A stretch of 64,000 nt of DNA from Anaeromassilibacillus sp. An200 (GCF_002160025.1 NZ_NFJU01000011.1:1-64000), one strand, 5' to 3'. Counted from the stretch's first letter, positions 32,609 to 41,458 are shown. Notes: generated by a model not told the origin, from the letters alone. A program made the numbers and translations.

Positions 32609-33449
32609 CTTTCAGCAGCTCCTCCACATACGCGGGCAGATAAAACGCGCCCTTATGCAGTGTTGTTGTATAGTAGCGGCATTTCAGGCCGCGCAGATTC
32701 CACTGTGTTTCCTTGAGGTCGCGCAGCGGGTGGTATTTCTTGGATGCAAAACCGAACAGCCAGTGGCCGGACGGGTATGTCGGAATGTGCGCCTGATAGA
32801 CGCGGCTGATATGGAACGACTCCACAATCCGCTTGTGTGCCCGCTGGCAGGCTGCGGCGTCCGCCTGATAAAACGGGCTTTCATGCTGGTTGACCATGAT
32901 CCCATCCTCGCGCAGCGCCTTGAAGCAGCTTCCGTAAAATTCCCGGGTGAACAGCCCCTCTCCCGGCCCGAACGGATCGGTCGAGTCAACGATGATGAGA
33001 TCGTAGCAGTTTTCCTTTGAGCGGACAAACCGCACGCCGTCCTCATAATGGATGCTCAGGCGCGGATCGTCGAGACGGCAGGCGGTCTGCGGAAGATACT
33101 TTTTGCAGACCTCCACCACCAGCGGATCGATCTCCGCCATGTCGATGTGTTCAATCTCGGGATAGCGCGTCAGCTCACGGATCACGCCCCCATCCCCCGC
33201 GCCGATGACGAGTACATCCCGCACCTTGGGATGCACTGCCATGGGAACATGGGTGATCATTTCATGATAAATGAATTCATCCTTTTCGGTCAGCATCATA
33301 TAGCCGTCAAGTGTGAGAAAACGGCCAAACTCCGGCGAATCAAACACGTCGATGCGCTGAAACTCGCTGTTTCCGGAATACAGCTGCTGGTCCACACGGA
33401 TGGACAGCTTGACGTTCGGCGTCTGTGCTTCGGAAAACCAGAAATCCAC
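32589..33449 (-). CDS. speE: Spermidine synthase
   Basis: 286 aa. The decarboxylated-AdoMet binding motif VLVIGAGDGGVIRELTRY and the acidic DSTDPFGPGEGLF are present. It transfers aminopropyl groups to putrescine or a related amine. Start choice: an ATG at 33458 abuts the AAGGAGG directly, with no spacing, whereas GTG at 33449 has nine bases and gives the usual VDFWFSE N-terminus right after the speA stop; I prefer GTG. Third gene of the operon. Confidence 0.9.
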   Translation of the reverse strand: MDFWFSEAQTPNVKLSIRVDQQLYSGNSEFQRIDVFDSPEFGRFLTLDGYMMLTEKDEFIYHEMITHVPMAVHPKVRDVLVIGAGDGGVIRELTRYPEIEHIDMAEIDPLVVEVCKKYLPQTACRLDDPRLSIHYEDGVRFVRSKENCYDLIIVDSTDPFGPGEGLFTREFYGSCFKALREDGIMVNQHESPFYQADAAACQRAHKRIVESFHISRVYQAHIPTYPSGHWLFGFASKKYHPLRDLKETQWNLRGLKCRYYTTTLHKGAFYLPAYVEELLKDVEQEY

Positions 33450-33450
33450 T

Positions 33451-34908
33451 TTATTCATCCTCCTTGAGCACGTTCAGGCGCTCGATCTCGGGGTTTTCCG
33501 GCCCCGTCATCGAACAGCCCTTCTCCTTGGCATACTCGATGTAATCCAAAATCGGATCGGTGATGCGCTCGCCCGGCGCGAGGATCGGGATCCCCGGCGG
33601 GTAGCACATGACAAACTCGCTGCACACGCGCCCTGCCGTCTCCCGCAGAGGAAGCGACTCCTTCGGCGCATAGAAGGCATCCTGCGGTGAAACAGCCACC
33701 TGCGGATCGATGTATTCCTGCGTCATGAGATCCGCCTTGCTGCGCCCGAAACGGCGGCGCACCTCGGAAAGCGCGCTTACCAGCCGCTCGATCTCGCGTG
33801 GACGGTCGCCCACGGAGACATAGGCGAGAATGTTGCCGAGATCGCCGAATTCAATCTGAATGTCGTATTCATCGCGAAGCAGGTCGTAGACCTCAATCCC
33901 CGCCAATCCCACGTCGAGCGTATTGACGGAAAGCTTCGTCACATCAAAATCGTAAACACTGTCGCCATTTATGAGTTCGCGGGAGAAGGCGTAATAGCCG
34001 CCGATCGCGTTGATCTCCTCCCGCGCGTATTCCGCCAGCCGGAGCACGCGATCAAAATCCGTTTTTCCGCGCAGGGCAAGGTTGCGCCGCGAAATATCGA
34101 GACTGGAAAGCAGGAGATACGATCCGCTCGTCGTCTGCGTCAGATTGATGATCTGGCGCACATGGCCCTCCTGCATGGCCGGGCCGGTCAGAAGCAGGGA
34201 ACTCTGTGTCAGGCTGCCGCCGGACTTGTGCATGGAAACGGCGGCCATATCGGCCCCTGCCGCCATCGCGGAGACGGGAAGCCCCTCCCCGAAATAAAAA
34301 TGGGTTCCGTGTGCTTCGTCGGCCAAACAAAGCATCCCATGCTCATGCGCCAAACGCACAATCGTGCGCAGATCCGAACAGATACCGTAATAGGTCGGGT
34401 TATTGACCAGCACAGCCTTCGCGTCCGGATTCTCCCGGATCGCCTTCTCCACTGCGGAAACGCTCATCCCCAGCGGGATACCGAGACGGTTATCACATTC
34501 CGGGTTGACATAGACAGGGATCGCACCGCACAACACCATGGCGCCCATCACGCTGCGGTGCACATTGCGGGGAAGAATGATCTTTTCTCCCCTTTTGGCA
34601 ACGGAGAGCACCATGCTCTGCACCGCCGAGGTTGTCCCTCCCACCATGAGGAAGGCATTTGCCGCCCCAAAAGCCTCCGCGGCCAGCTGTTCCGCCTCCC
34701 GGATCACGGAAACGGGGTGGCAGAGATTATCCAGCGGCTTCATGGAATTGACGTCCATGGAAACACACTGTTCTCCAAGAAGCTGCGTCAGCTCCGGGTT
34801 GCCGCGGCCGCGCTTGTGGCCGGGCACATCGAAGGGAACAACGCGCATCTGGCGGAAGCGCTCGAGCGCTTCATAAATCGGCGCGCGCTCCTGATTGTGA
34901 AGCTCCAA
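33451..34908 (-). CDS. speA: Arginine decarboxylase (Orn/Lys/Arg decarboxylase, fold I)
   Basis: 485 aa, the short bacillus/clostridial type. The PLP lysine lies in SMHKSGGSLTQSS; DEAHGTHFYF and VNNPTYYG are conserved. Placed before speE and speB, it most likely makes agmatine from arginine; lysine or ornithine decarboxylase activity cannot be excluded from sequence. Start is TTG with GGAGG eight bases upstream, 13 bases after the speD stop. Confidence 0.88.
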   Translation of the reverse strand: MELHNQERAPIYEALERFRQMRVVPFDVPGHKRGRGNPELTQLLGEQCVSMDVNSMKPLDNLCHPVSVIREAEQLAAEAFGAANAFLMVGGTTSAVQSMVLSVAKRGEKIILPRNVHRSVMGAMVLCGAIPVYVNPECDNRLGIPLGMSVSAVEKAIRENPDAKAVLVNNPTYYGICSDLRTIVRLAHEHGMLCLADEAHGTHFYFGEGLPVSAMAAGADMAAVSMHKSGGSLTQSSLLLTGPAMQEGHVRQIINLTQTTSGSYLLLSSLDISRRNLALRGKTDFDRVLRLAEYAREEINAIGGYYAFSRELINGDSVYDFDVTKLSVNTLDVGLAGIEVYDLLRDEYDIQIEFGDLGNILAYVSVGDRPREIERLVSALSEVRRRFGRSKADLMTQEYIDPQVAVSPQDAFYAPKESLPLRETAGRVCSEFVMCYPPGIPILAPGERITDPILDYIEYAKEKGCSMTGPENPEIERLNVLKEDE

Positions 34909-34921
34909 ATTGTCCCCCTCC

Positions 34922-35680
34922 TCAGTAAATGTTCCGGCCGCTGAAAATTTCGATCATCTCGCGGCGCAGATTATCCATGATATTCAGCCGCGTGCGGGGC
35001 GGCAGCTCGTAAACGTCCGTTTTAAACAGGTAATTCTGAAGATCGATTTCCTTGAGCATCATCTTCGTATGGAACAGGTTCGCCTCATACACATTGATAT
35101 CCACCGTATCATAACGGCGGAGGATCTCGTCGGAAATGTAATCCTGAATGGAGGTGATGCGGTGATCGAGAAACAGTTTTTTGCCGTTCACATCGCGGGT
35201 AAAGCCGCGCACACGGTAATCCATCGTGATGATATCGGAGTCAAACGAACCAATCAGATAGTCGAGCGTCGAGAGCGGGGTGATTTCTCCGCAGGTCGCC
35301 ACGTCGATATCCACGCGGAAGGTAGCCAGAAACGTCTCCGGATGATACTCCGGGTAGGTGTGCACCGTCACATGGCTTTTATCCAGATGGGCCAGCTGGG
35401 TCTGCCCGGCGGGAACCATGGAACCCTCCGCAATCAGAAGGGTAACGGACGCTCCCTGCGGCTCGTAATCCTGCTGGGCAATATTGAGCACCTTTGCGCC
35501 AATCATCTCCGTGAGGGTGGTCAGGATATTGGTCAGACGCTGCGAATTGTACTGTTCATCAATATAGGAAATATAATCCTGCTGTTCCCGCGCTGTTTTG
35601 GCGTAGCAGACATCGTAAATATTAAAGCTCAGCGCCTTAGTCAGGTTATTAAAGCCGTATAATTTCATCTTCTCTCCCAT
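34922..35680 (-). CDS. speD: S-adenosylmethionine decarboxylase, E. coli (class 1A) type
   Basis: 252 aa. It closely follows the E. coli-type proenzyme: [31 protein letters not shown], and the processing site before Ser in [14 protein letters not shown], where cleavage makes the pyruvoyl cofactor. It supplies decarboxylated AdoMet to SpeE. ATG at 35680 has AGGAGAG seven bases upstream; a second ATG lies four codons on. First gene of the operon, behind a long structured leader with a terminator. Confidence 0.92.
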   Translation of the reverse strand: MGEKMKLYGFNNLTKALSFNIYDVCYAKTAREQQDYISYIDEQYNSQRLTNILTTLTEMIGAKVLNIAQQDYEPQGASVTLLIAEGSMVPAGQTQLAHLDKSHVTVHTYPEYHPETFLATFRVDIDVATCGEITPLSTLDYLIGSFDSDIITMDYRVRGFTRDVNGKKLFLDHRITSIQDYISDEILRRYDTVDINVYEANLFHTKMMLKEIDLQNYLFKTDVYELPPRTRLNIMDNLRREMIEIFSGRNIY

Positions 35681-35755
35681 GCAGAAGCTCTCCTCTTCCT
35701 CTGCGCCGCCCCCCGGCGGTTCGCTGCGGTGATGATCGGGACACCCCGAAAGAAA

Positions 35756-35792
35756 TAAAAAACAGGCGATGTGCGCTGTGCACATCGCCTGT
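35756..35792 (-). terminator. Terminator at the end of the polyamine-operon leader
   Basis: Perfect 13-bp stem ACAGGCGATGTGC/GCACATCGCCTGT with a five-base loop, then six T residues on the minus strand. It lies about 75 bases before the speD start. I see no promoter between it and speD, so the operon must be read through it. Confidence 0.88.
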
Positions 35793-36140
35793 CATCCGTC
35801 AAAATCAATCCCCATCCGCAGGAATACAAAGCCCCCGCGGGCAGAAAGCCGCCTGTGATGGTTCGATACAGAGTCTATATAGCAAATACTTACTTTTACT
35901 ACTCTTATTGACCTTTTACAAGTTGATGTACGCTATGCGCACCGGTTATAAAGGAACCAACTCATAAAATTGAACCTTCCGTTTTTCCTTTCAGGCACTT
36001 CGGCTCAATCAATAACGGCGGCTGACGCCGCCCTTCGGCAGTTGACCCGGCTGTCCGTATGGCCTTGACCTGAGAAAAACACTCAGGTGGTCGAAGAAAG
36101 ATTTGCATGGATACTCTGTAGTCACTCATATCACATGTCG
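35793..36140 (-). ncRNA. Candidate structured leader RNA / riboswitch or stand-alone ncRNA upstream of speD
   Basis: About 350 nt on the minus strand, AT-richer than its surroundings, with no ORF. It starts at a near-consensus promoter and ends in a strong terminator. A closing helix joins 36120-36113 with 35874-35867 (TACAGAGT/ACTCTGTA). It stacks on a second helix, 36106-36101 with 35887-35882 (GCAAAT/ATTTGC). Inside are hairpins at 36088-36068 (ACCTGAG/CTCAGGT), at 36031-36016 (GGCGGC/GCCGCC), and a branched unit closed by AGTTG/CAACT containing GGTT/AACC and GTGCGC/GCGTAC hairpins. It matches no riboswitch consensus I know (SAM, lysine, M-box, TPP, cobalamin, T-box). A housekeeping ncRNA of clostridia is the main alternative. 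Confidence 0.6.
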
Positions 36141-36146
36141 ATTGTA

Positions 36147-36174
36147 ATTATATCATACCACTCGATATTGTCAA
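36147..36174 (-). promoter_or_regulatory. Strong promoter of the leader RNA / polyamine operon
   Basis: Minus strand consensus TTGACA (36174-36169), 16-base spacer, consensus TATAAT (36152-36147); predicted start near 36140. Both hexamers are perfect, the best promoter match in the window. Confidence 0.85.
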
Positions 36175-36223
36175 CCGCTTTGCGCGAGTTGACAGAGATT
36201 TTACACAATCGTCCCGCAAAACG

Positions 36224-36964
36224 TCAATTCGGGGCGTTTTTTGTCCGTTTTTTCTCTCTTCTCAGCTGGAACTTTTCCACCCAGCCCTTCTGATAGCGGA
36301 TCGAGATATAGCCGATCACCGCCATCACCAGCGCGCCGATCGTATCGACAATCAGATCCTTCATGGTATCCATCAGCGCGGCGCGGCCCACCAGCGGCTC
36401 CCCGCTTTCCAGGGCAAATTTCTGCATGTTGGTGTGCAGAAGCCCGTCCGCGGTGAATTCATAGAATTCCCAGACCACGCCGAGAAACACCGCGAAGCAC
36501 AGCGTAAAAAAGGCAACAAACACCGGGCTGAGGTTCATGGGCACGCGATCCGTCCGGTTGAGAAAATTAATCACGGAAAAGCCCAGCGCTCCCAGCATTG
36601 CCCCACTGAAGGTATGCAGAATCGTGTCCCAGTGCGGCACATTGTAATAGAACGACCGCACCTCCCCCAGAAAGATAGCGCAGTAGAGGAACACCGCAAA
36701 CAGCACCATCATTTTGGAGGGGATGATCAGCTGCCATTTATGGCGCAGAAGACTTGGCAGCAGCATCGCCACAACGCCTACAATGCATTGGAGCAGCATC
36801 AGCACATAGTCGCCCTTGACACGGCGGTACGGCATGGTGGGATCCGGCTCCGACGGCGCCAACGCCATAGCAACAGAAATAAACACGACAGATCCGGCCA
36901 TGCTCAGAAAGATAAACCACCAGAGAATTTTCGTCCAATTCAGAGAAATCCGTTTTTTTGTCAT
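36224..36964 (-). CDS. Polytopic membrane protein (YjdF/DUF2238-like), paralogue of 11227-11907
   Basis: 246 aa with about six membrane segments. HWDTILHTFSG, WEFYEF and DTMKDLIVDTIGA are shared with the protein at 11227-11907. Function unknown. Its ATG overlaps the stop of the small membrane protein gene upstream (ATGA), and that gene in turn overlaps rsmA, so the three form one operon. Confidence 0.68.
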   Translation of the reverse strand: MTKKRISLNWTKILWWFIFLSMAGSVVFISVAMALAPSEPDPTMPYRRVKGDYVLMLLQCIVGVVAMLLPSLLRHKWQLIIPSKMMVLFAVFLYCAIFLGEVRSFYYNVPHWDTILHTFSGAMLGALGFSVINFLNRTDRVPMNLSPVFVAFFTLCFAVFLGVVWEFYEFTADGLLHTNMQKFALESGEPLVGRAALMDTMKDLIVDTIGALVMAVIGYISIRYQKGWVEKFQLRREKKRTKNAPN

Positions 36965-37167
36965 TTGCGTCCCTCCTCCTCCGGCGGATCGTCCGTTTCC
37001 TTCCAGCTTGAAACAGCCAGAAACAATCCCGCGCAGGCCAAAAAGCACGCTGTCACCGCACAGGCAATCGCCCAGCCGCTGATTCCGAACGGCCCCAGCA
37101 CGCACGATACCAGCGTCAGCACCAGACCAATCTCAAAAAAGATGACGGCCATCTTCCCGTCGCTCAT
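36961..37167 (-). CDS. Small two-TM membrane protein
   Basis: 68 aa with two hydrophobic segments (about 7-24 and 30-52) and an acidic C-terminal tail. No family recognised. It is real on context: its start overlaps the rsmA stop by four bases and its stop overlaps the next start by four bases. Confidence 0.65.
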   Translation of the reverse strand: MSDGKMAVIFFEIGLVLTLVSCVLGPFGISGWAIACAVTACFLACAGLFLAVSSWKETDDPPEEEGRK

Positions 37168-38036
37168 TTTTCTTCCTCCTTTTCCTGTCCGATTGCACGG
37201 GAGAGCGCGGCAAGCTCCTCCATGGTCAGCTGCTCTGCGCGCGCCGTGGGGGAAACACCGGCGCGCTCGCAGGCACGCTGGACCCGATCCTTGGAAAGGC
37301 CCAGCAAAGCGGAGACGGAGTTTGCCACCGTTTTTCTCCTCTGCCCGAACGCTGCCTTCACCAGTGCAAAAAAGTCCTTTTCACTGTCCACCTCCACCGG
37401 CGGACGATCCAGAATATCAAAGCGGATCACAGCGGAATCAACATTCGGCTGCGGCAGAAAACTGCCCCGTCCCACGCCAAAAAGCAGTCTTGGCTCTGCG
37501 TAATAGCGCACCGCCGCGCTCACCGCACCGCACTGGCGCGTTCCGGGGGCGGCGCAGAGACGTTCGGCGGCCTCCTTCTGCACCATCACCGTCAGGGAAG
37601 TGATGGGAAGCTTTTCCTCCAGCAGCTTCATAATCACAGGAGATGTGATATAATACGGCAGATTGGCGCACACCGCCACCTGCATACCGGGGAACTCCTC
37701 CCGCAAAAGCGCATGCAAATCGACTTTCATCACATCGCCGTTTACAATTTTTACATTGGAGAACTCCTCCAGCGTTTCATCCAGGACGGGAAGCAGGCGC
37801 TGATCCAGCTCGATACCCACCACGCGTCCCGCGCGCCGCGCGAGCTCCGCCGTGAGCACCCCGATGCCGGGGCCAATTTCCAGCACGCCGCTCTCCGGCC
37901 CCGCTCCGCATTCCTCCGCCATCCGCGGGCAGACGCCGGGATTCACCAGGAAATTCTGCCCCAGACTTTTGGAAAAATGAAACCCATGCCTTCCCAGCAC
38001 ATCCCGGATCACGGCAATATCTGACAGTTGATTCAC
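37164..38036 (-). CDS. rsmA: 16S rRNA dimethyladenosine transferase
   Basis: 290 aa KsgA/RsmA. SAM-binding LEIGPGIGVLTAELA and the catalytic NLPYYI motif are present, and the C-terminal helical domain is complete. It dimethylates two adjacent adenines near the 3' end of 16S rRNA during small-subunit maturation. An ATG at 38045 directly abuts GGAGGA, so GTG at 38036 (nine-base spacing) is the better start. First gene of a three-gene overlapping operon. Confidence 0.92.
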   Translation of the reverse strand: MNQLSDIAVIRDVLGRHGFHFSKSLGQNFLVNPGVCPRMAEECGAGPESGVLEIGPGIGVLTAELARRAGRVVGIELDQRLLPVLDETLEEFSNVKIVNGDVMKVDLHALLREEFPGMQVAVCANLPYYITSPVIMKLLEEKLPITSLTVMVQKEAAERLCAAPGTRQCGAVSAAVRYYAEPRLLFGVGRGSFLPQPNVDSAVIRFDILDRPPVEVDSEKDFFALVKAAFGQRRKTVANSVSALLGLSKDRVQRACERAGVSPTARAEQLTMEELAALSRAIGQEKEEEK

Positions 38037-38093
38037 TTTGCACATTCCTCCACTTTTCTTTCTTCGCTCTCCCGGCGATCGCAGGGTAAGCCG

Positions 38094-38753
38094 TCAGAGA
38101 ACATTCTGGCCGTTGATGCGAAGGCGGAATTTCAGCCCCAGCCGTTCCGCAGCCTTGCGGCAAAGCATCATGCGGTCCAGAAAAATCTCAAAATAGTCCA
38201 TGACGGGAGAAATCTCCGTGTCGATGGTCATCTCCTGCACCAGCGCCGTCTTTTCCGGCGTCAGATAGGTGCGCGTTTCCACAACGGCGTAGTTGACTCG
38301 GTCATGAATATCAAAGGACGCGAAATCCGTATTCCGCACACGGCTGCGGCGCACATCCGTCTTGTCCGCGAGAATCAGCGCCGCAGCCACCTCGTTGACC
38401 GGAAAGGCCGTGCTCTCGTCGTGATTCCCGATGGCGCTGATCACGGTCGAAAGCTCCTCCGCGTCCGCCCCCATTTTGTCCAGAATACGAAAAGCCATCA
38501 CAGCGCCGCTCTGGGCATGGTCAATCCGGTTGATAACATTGCCGATGTCGTGCAGATAGCCCGCGATCCACGCCAGCTCCGCGAGACGCGCGGGATAGCC
38601 CAGATCCAGCAGCAGGTTCTCCGCAAAGGCAGCCGCCCGCGTCACATGGGCAAAGCTGTGCTCCGTATAGCCAAGCGCCTCAAGCGCTTCGTCCGCCTTT
38701 CGGATGTAGGTAGTGATCTGTTCCTGTTTTCGGATGCTTTCTTTGGTAATCAA
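38094..38753 (-). CDS. HD-domain phosphohydrolase
   Basis: About 219 aa. HD motif residues in SFAHVTRAA, GYLHDIGNVINRIDHAQSG and NHDES form a metal-dependent phosphohydrolase site (HDIG-like subgroup). Substrate unknown. No ATG is suitably placed; TTG at 38753 lies 11 bases after GGAGGAGG and is the likeliest start, though ATT just before it would be better spaced. 57 bases separate it from rsmA. Confidence 0.75.
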   Translation of the reverse strand: MITKESIRKQEQITTYIRKADEALEALGYTEHSFAHVTRAAAFAENLLLDLGYPARLAELAWIAGYLHDIGNVINRIDHAQSGAVMAFRILDKMGADAEELSTVISAIGNHDESTAFPVNEVAAALILADKTDVRRSRVRNTDFASFDIHDRVNYAVVETRTYLTPEKTALVQEMTIDTEISPVMDYFEIFLDRMMLCRKAAERLGLKFRLRINGQNVL

Positions 38754-38882
38754 AATAGTTGTTTCCTCCTCCCGGCTTGCAGAACAAACAGATGCTTTGG
38801 GCAAGCCTACTGAACAGCATATCGGAACTGTGCACAGCGAAGCAAGACAAAAGCTGTAAAAAAATCGTAAAATCCCCTGACA

Positions 38883-39875
38883 TTATTCCGGGCGCAGTTC
38901 TCGCCGCGCCAGACGGATGCGGATCACGGTTCCGCTGTCCGGCGAGGAATTCGCTGTGATGGTATGCCCAAGGGCCGCACAGATCCGGCGGCACAGATAC
39001 AACCCCAGCCCGCTGGCCTTCTTATCGGCGCGCCCGTTCACTCCCGTGTAGCCCTTTTCAAAAATGCGGGGCAGGTCGTCCGCCGCAATGCCGATCCCGG
39101 TATCCTGGATGCACAGCGTCAGCGGCTCCTCAAGAAAAACAGTAATCGTGCCGCCCGGCATCGTATATTTAAGCGCGTTGGTCAGCACCTGCTCCACCAC
39201 AAACAGAAGCCATTTTTCATCCGTCAGCACCTGTGCGTGCAGCGGCTCATAGCAAAGACGGATCCGGCGGCGGATAAACTGTCCGGAGAGACGCTTCACC
39301 GCCTGCCGCACAATGGTGTCCAGCTCCTGCTCGCGGAACACATAGTCCGTCGACTCCGAATCCAGCCGGAGATAGCACAGCACCATCTCAACGTACTGTT
39401 CAATGCGCAGCAGGTCCTCGGAGACCGCACGGGACAGCTCGCTGTCCTCCTCCTGAAGCGTCAGGCGCATGGAGGCAATCGGCGTCTTAATCTGGTGCGC
39501 CCACACCGTATAGTAGTCGATCATATCGGCATACCGGAGCTCCATCGCGCTTTTCAGGCGGCGTTCCTCCTCCCGCAGCGCCCCGATAATCTGCTGGTAA
39601 TCCTCATCGTCCTGTGTGCGCGGTTCCGGAAAACGTTCCATAAGAGCGGCGGGAAGGGCTGCCAGTTCCGTCAGAAGCCGGTGCTTGCGCCTCGCGCGGA
39701 GAAATCCGGGAACCAGCGCCAGCAAACCTACCACCGCGCAGATCAGCGTGGGATACAGCGCCGCCCCCACCGGAAGCCGGTAGAGCAGGAAAGCGCCGAC
39801 AAAGATAACCGCAAAAAACAGGAACAGCACAATTTCCCTGCGCCTGCGGTAGAGATAGGAGCACACGATCCTCAT
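38883..39875 (-). CDS. Intramembrane-sensing histidine kinase, BceS-like
   Basis: 330 aa. Two membrane segments (about 13-31 and 36-58) have almost no extracellular loop between them. The HisKA region YYTVWAHQIKTPIASMRL carries the phospho-acceptor His, and HATPase motifs TNALKY, DTGIGI and SGLGLYL are intact. Such kinases normally sense through a partner BceAB-type ABC transporter, but none is present in this window. It follows its response regulator by 12 bases. Confidence 0.87.
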   Translation of the reverse strand: MRIVCSYLYRRRREIVLFLFFAVIFVGAFLLYRLPVGAALYPTLICAVVGLLALVPGFLRARRKHRLLTELAALPAALMERFPEPRTQDDEDYQQIIGALREEERRLKSAMELRYADMIDYYTVWAHQIKTPIASMRLTLQEEDSELSRAVSEDLLRIEQYVEMVLCYLRLDSESTDYVFREQELDTIVRQAVKRLSGQFIRRRIRLCYEPLHAQVLTDEKWLLFVVEQVLTNALKYTMPGGTITVFLEEPLTLCIQDTGIGIAADDLPRIFEKGYTGVNGRADKKASGLGLYLCRRICAALGHTITANSSPDSGTVIRIRLARRELRPE

Positions 39876-39887
39876 GAAAGCCTCCGT

Positions 39888-40589
39888 TTACGAAATGAGA
39901 TACCCCACACCGAATTTGGTAGAGATAAAATCGGAAAGCCCCGCGGTGTCAAGCTTTTTACGCAGCCGGTTGACATTGACCGTCAGCGTATTGTCATCCA
40001 CAAAGCTGTCCGTCTCCCACAGGCGTTCCATCAGCCGCTCCCGGCTGACCACCTTTCCCCGGTTCTCCATCAGCGTCAGAAGCACACGGTACTCATTTTT
40101 TGTCAGAGTGACCGCCTGCCCGTCAAACGTCAGCGTCTGGCTGCCCGTATCGAGCACCGCGCCGCGGCATTCAAGCACCGGGGCCGTTTGGGAAAAGTCA
40201 TAGGCCCGGCGCAGAAGAGCCTGAAGCTTTGCCATGAGGACGTTTGCATCAAAGGGCTTGGCGATAAAATCATCCGCGCCGAGATTCATAGCCATGACAA
40301 TATTCATATTGTCGGAAGCGGAGGAGAGAAACAGGATCGGCACGCGGGAGGTCCGGCGGATCTCCGTACACCAATGATAGCCATTGAAAAAAGGGAGCGA
40401 AATATCCATCACAACGAGATGCGGGGCATACGCCTGAAATTCCTCCAGCACCGCACGAAAATCCTGCACGCAGCGCGCTTCCAGCTCCCACAGCGCCGCC
40501 TGCCGGACGATAGCCCCCGCAATCCCGGGATCGTCCTCCACAATCAGAATCCGATACGTTGTCTCTCCCCCTTTCCCGTTTCTTTTCAT
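39888..40589 (-). CDS. OmpR-family response regulator, BceR-like
   Basis: 233 aa. The receiver domain has acidic residues EDD, the phospho-acceptor Asp in VVMDISLP, and Lys in AKPFD. A C-terminal winged helix follows (LTKNEYRVLLTLMENRGKVV, then NVNRLRKKL). The ATG at 40589 overlaps the stop of the upstream kinase-like gene (TGATG) and has no obvious ribosome site, so it probably relies on coupling. Partner of the downstream BceS-like kinase. Confidence 0.88.
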   Translation of the reverse strand: MKRNGKGGETTYRILIVEDDPGIAGAIVRQAALWELEARCVQDFRAVLEEFQAYAPHLVVMDISLPFFNGYHWCTEIRRTSRVPILFLSSASDNMNIVMAMNLGADDFIAKPFDANVLMAKLQALLRRAYDFSQTAPVLECRGAVLDTGSQTLTFDGQAVTLTKNEYRVLLTLMENRGKVVSRERLMERLWETDSFVDDNTLTVNVNRLRKKLDTAGLSDFISTKFGVGYLIS

Positions 40590-41230
40590 CAGTTCAGCAT
40601 GATATCCAGATACGCCTTGACCAGCGCAACGCACTTTTCCCAGCCGGTGCTGTTGTTCCAGCCGAACTGGCTGCTGTTCAGACACAGATCGTAGTTGTCG
40701 GCGTCCTTCCAGTTGCGTCCGGTAAAATACTGATAATAGTCTGCCCGGTGCTTATCCGTTTTCCGGATCAGCTTTTTGACCTCATCCTCGCTCAGGGCAG
40801 GATGCACCTCCTGTGCGCGCGCCACACAATAGTCAAACGGCGCATGGACATAAATGCGCAGAACATTTTCCACATCCTTGAGAATATAGTCCGCGCAGCG
40901 TCCGACAATCACGCACGATTCCTTTTCCGCAAGCTCCTGAATCACGCGCGCCTGAAAATTAAACAGGTTAATGTTGGAAACATAATCGTCGCTGTCCGGC
41001 GGGATCAGATCCCCTTTGTACGCACCCCGGGCGGTGCGGAACAGAAGGGTGCTTTTCAGCTTTTCATCCGCATTGGCAAACAGGCTTTCGTTGATGCCGC
41101 TTTTTTCGGAGGCCAGACGGAGGATTTCACGGCTGTAAAAGGAAATCCCCAGCTCCTTGGCCAACAGCTTTCCGATGCTTTTGCCGCCGCTTCCGTATTC
41201 ACGCGCGATCGTGATCACAAATTTTTTCAA
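40589..41230 (-). CDS. Cytidylate kinase-like protein
   Basis: 213 aa P-loop kinase fold. FVITIAREYGSGGKSIGKLLAKELG and a CVIVGRCADYIL stretch identify the cytidylate-kinase-like family common in clostridia, distinct from housekeeping Cmk. Substrate not established. The likely start is TTG at 41230, giving the usual MKKFVITI N-terminus; GTG at 41239 is an alternative. It is coupled to the response regulator downstream. Confidence 0.78.
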   Translation of the reverse strand: MKKFVITIAREYGSGGKSIGKLLAKELGISFYSREILRLASEKSGINESLFANADEKLKSTLLFRTARGAYKGDLIPPDSDDYVSNINLFNFQARVIQELAEKESCVIVGRCADYILKDVENVLRIYVHAPFDYCVARAQEVHPALSEDEVKKLIRKTDKHRADYYQYFTGRNWKDADNYDLCLNSSQFGWNNSTGWEKCVALVKAYLDIMLN

Positions 41231-41294
41231 TGCAAACACCCTGCCTTTCCTCTTCCCGTCTCCGCACAAATGCCGGACGGTGCTTCTTCTTTTC

Positions 41295-41323
41295 AGTATA
41301 GGCGGTAAGCGGTCGAAGATCAA
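41295..41323 (-). promoter_or_regulatory. Promoter of the cytidylate kinase-like / two-component operon
   Basis: Minus strand TTGATC (41323-41318), 17-base spacer, TATACT (41300-41295). Confidence 0.6.
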
Positions 41324-41371
41324 TCAGATTTTATGAAAATCGAAAGCCTTTCTTGTATTTTGCCCTTTTCT

Positions 41372-41438
41372 ATGGTAGTCTTACCATGTAGAAGCCGTGC
41401 ATGAACTGGCTTGTCCCGTTTGAGGACAGGCCTTTTTT
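41372..41438 (+). promoter_or_regulatory. Leader hairpin and terminator before the IMPase gene
   Basis: A small hairpin ATGGTA/TACCAT (41372-41387) is followed by a terminator-like stem GGCTTGTCC/GGACAGGCC (41408-41432) and T6 at 41433-41438, only 20 bases before the start codon. GACAGG (41425-41430) could instead pair with CCTGTC (41450-41455) around the ribosome site, which would break the terminator. Confidence 0.45.
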
Positions 41439-41458
41439 GTGAAAGGAGTCCTGTCAAG

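Noticed and set aside
35861-35874. GGTTCGA motif as part of a tRNA
   Set aside because: No acceptor stem, anticodon arm or CCA around it; it belongs to the structured leader on the other strand.
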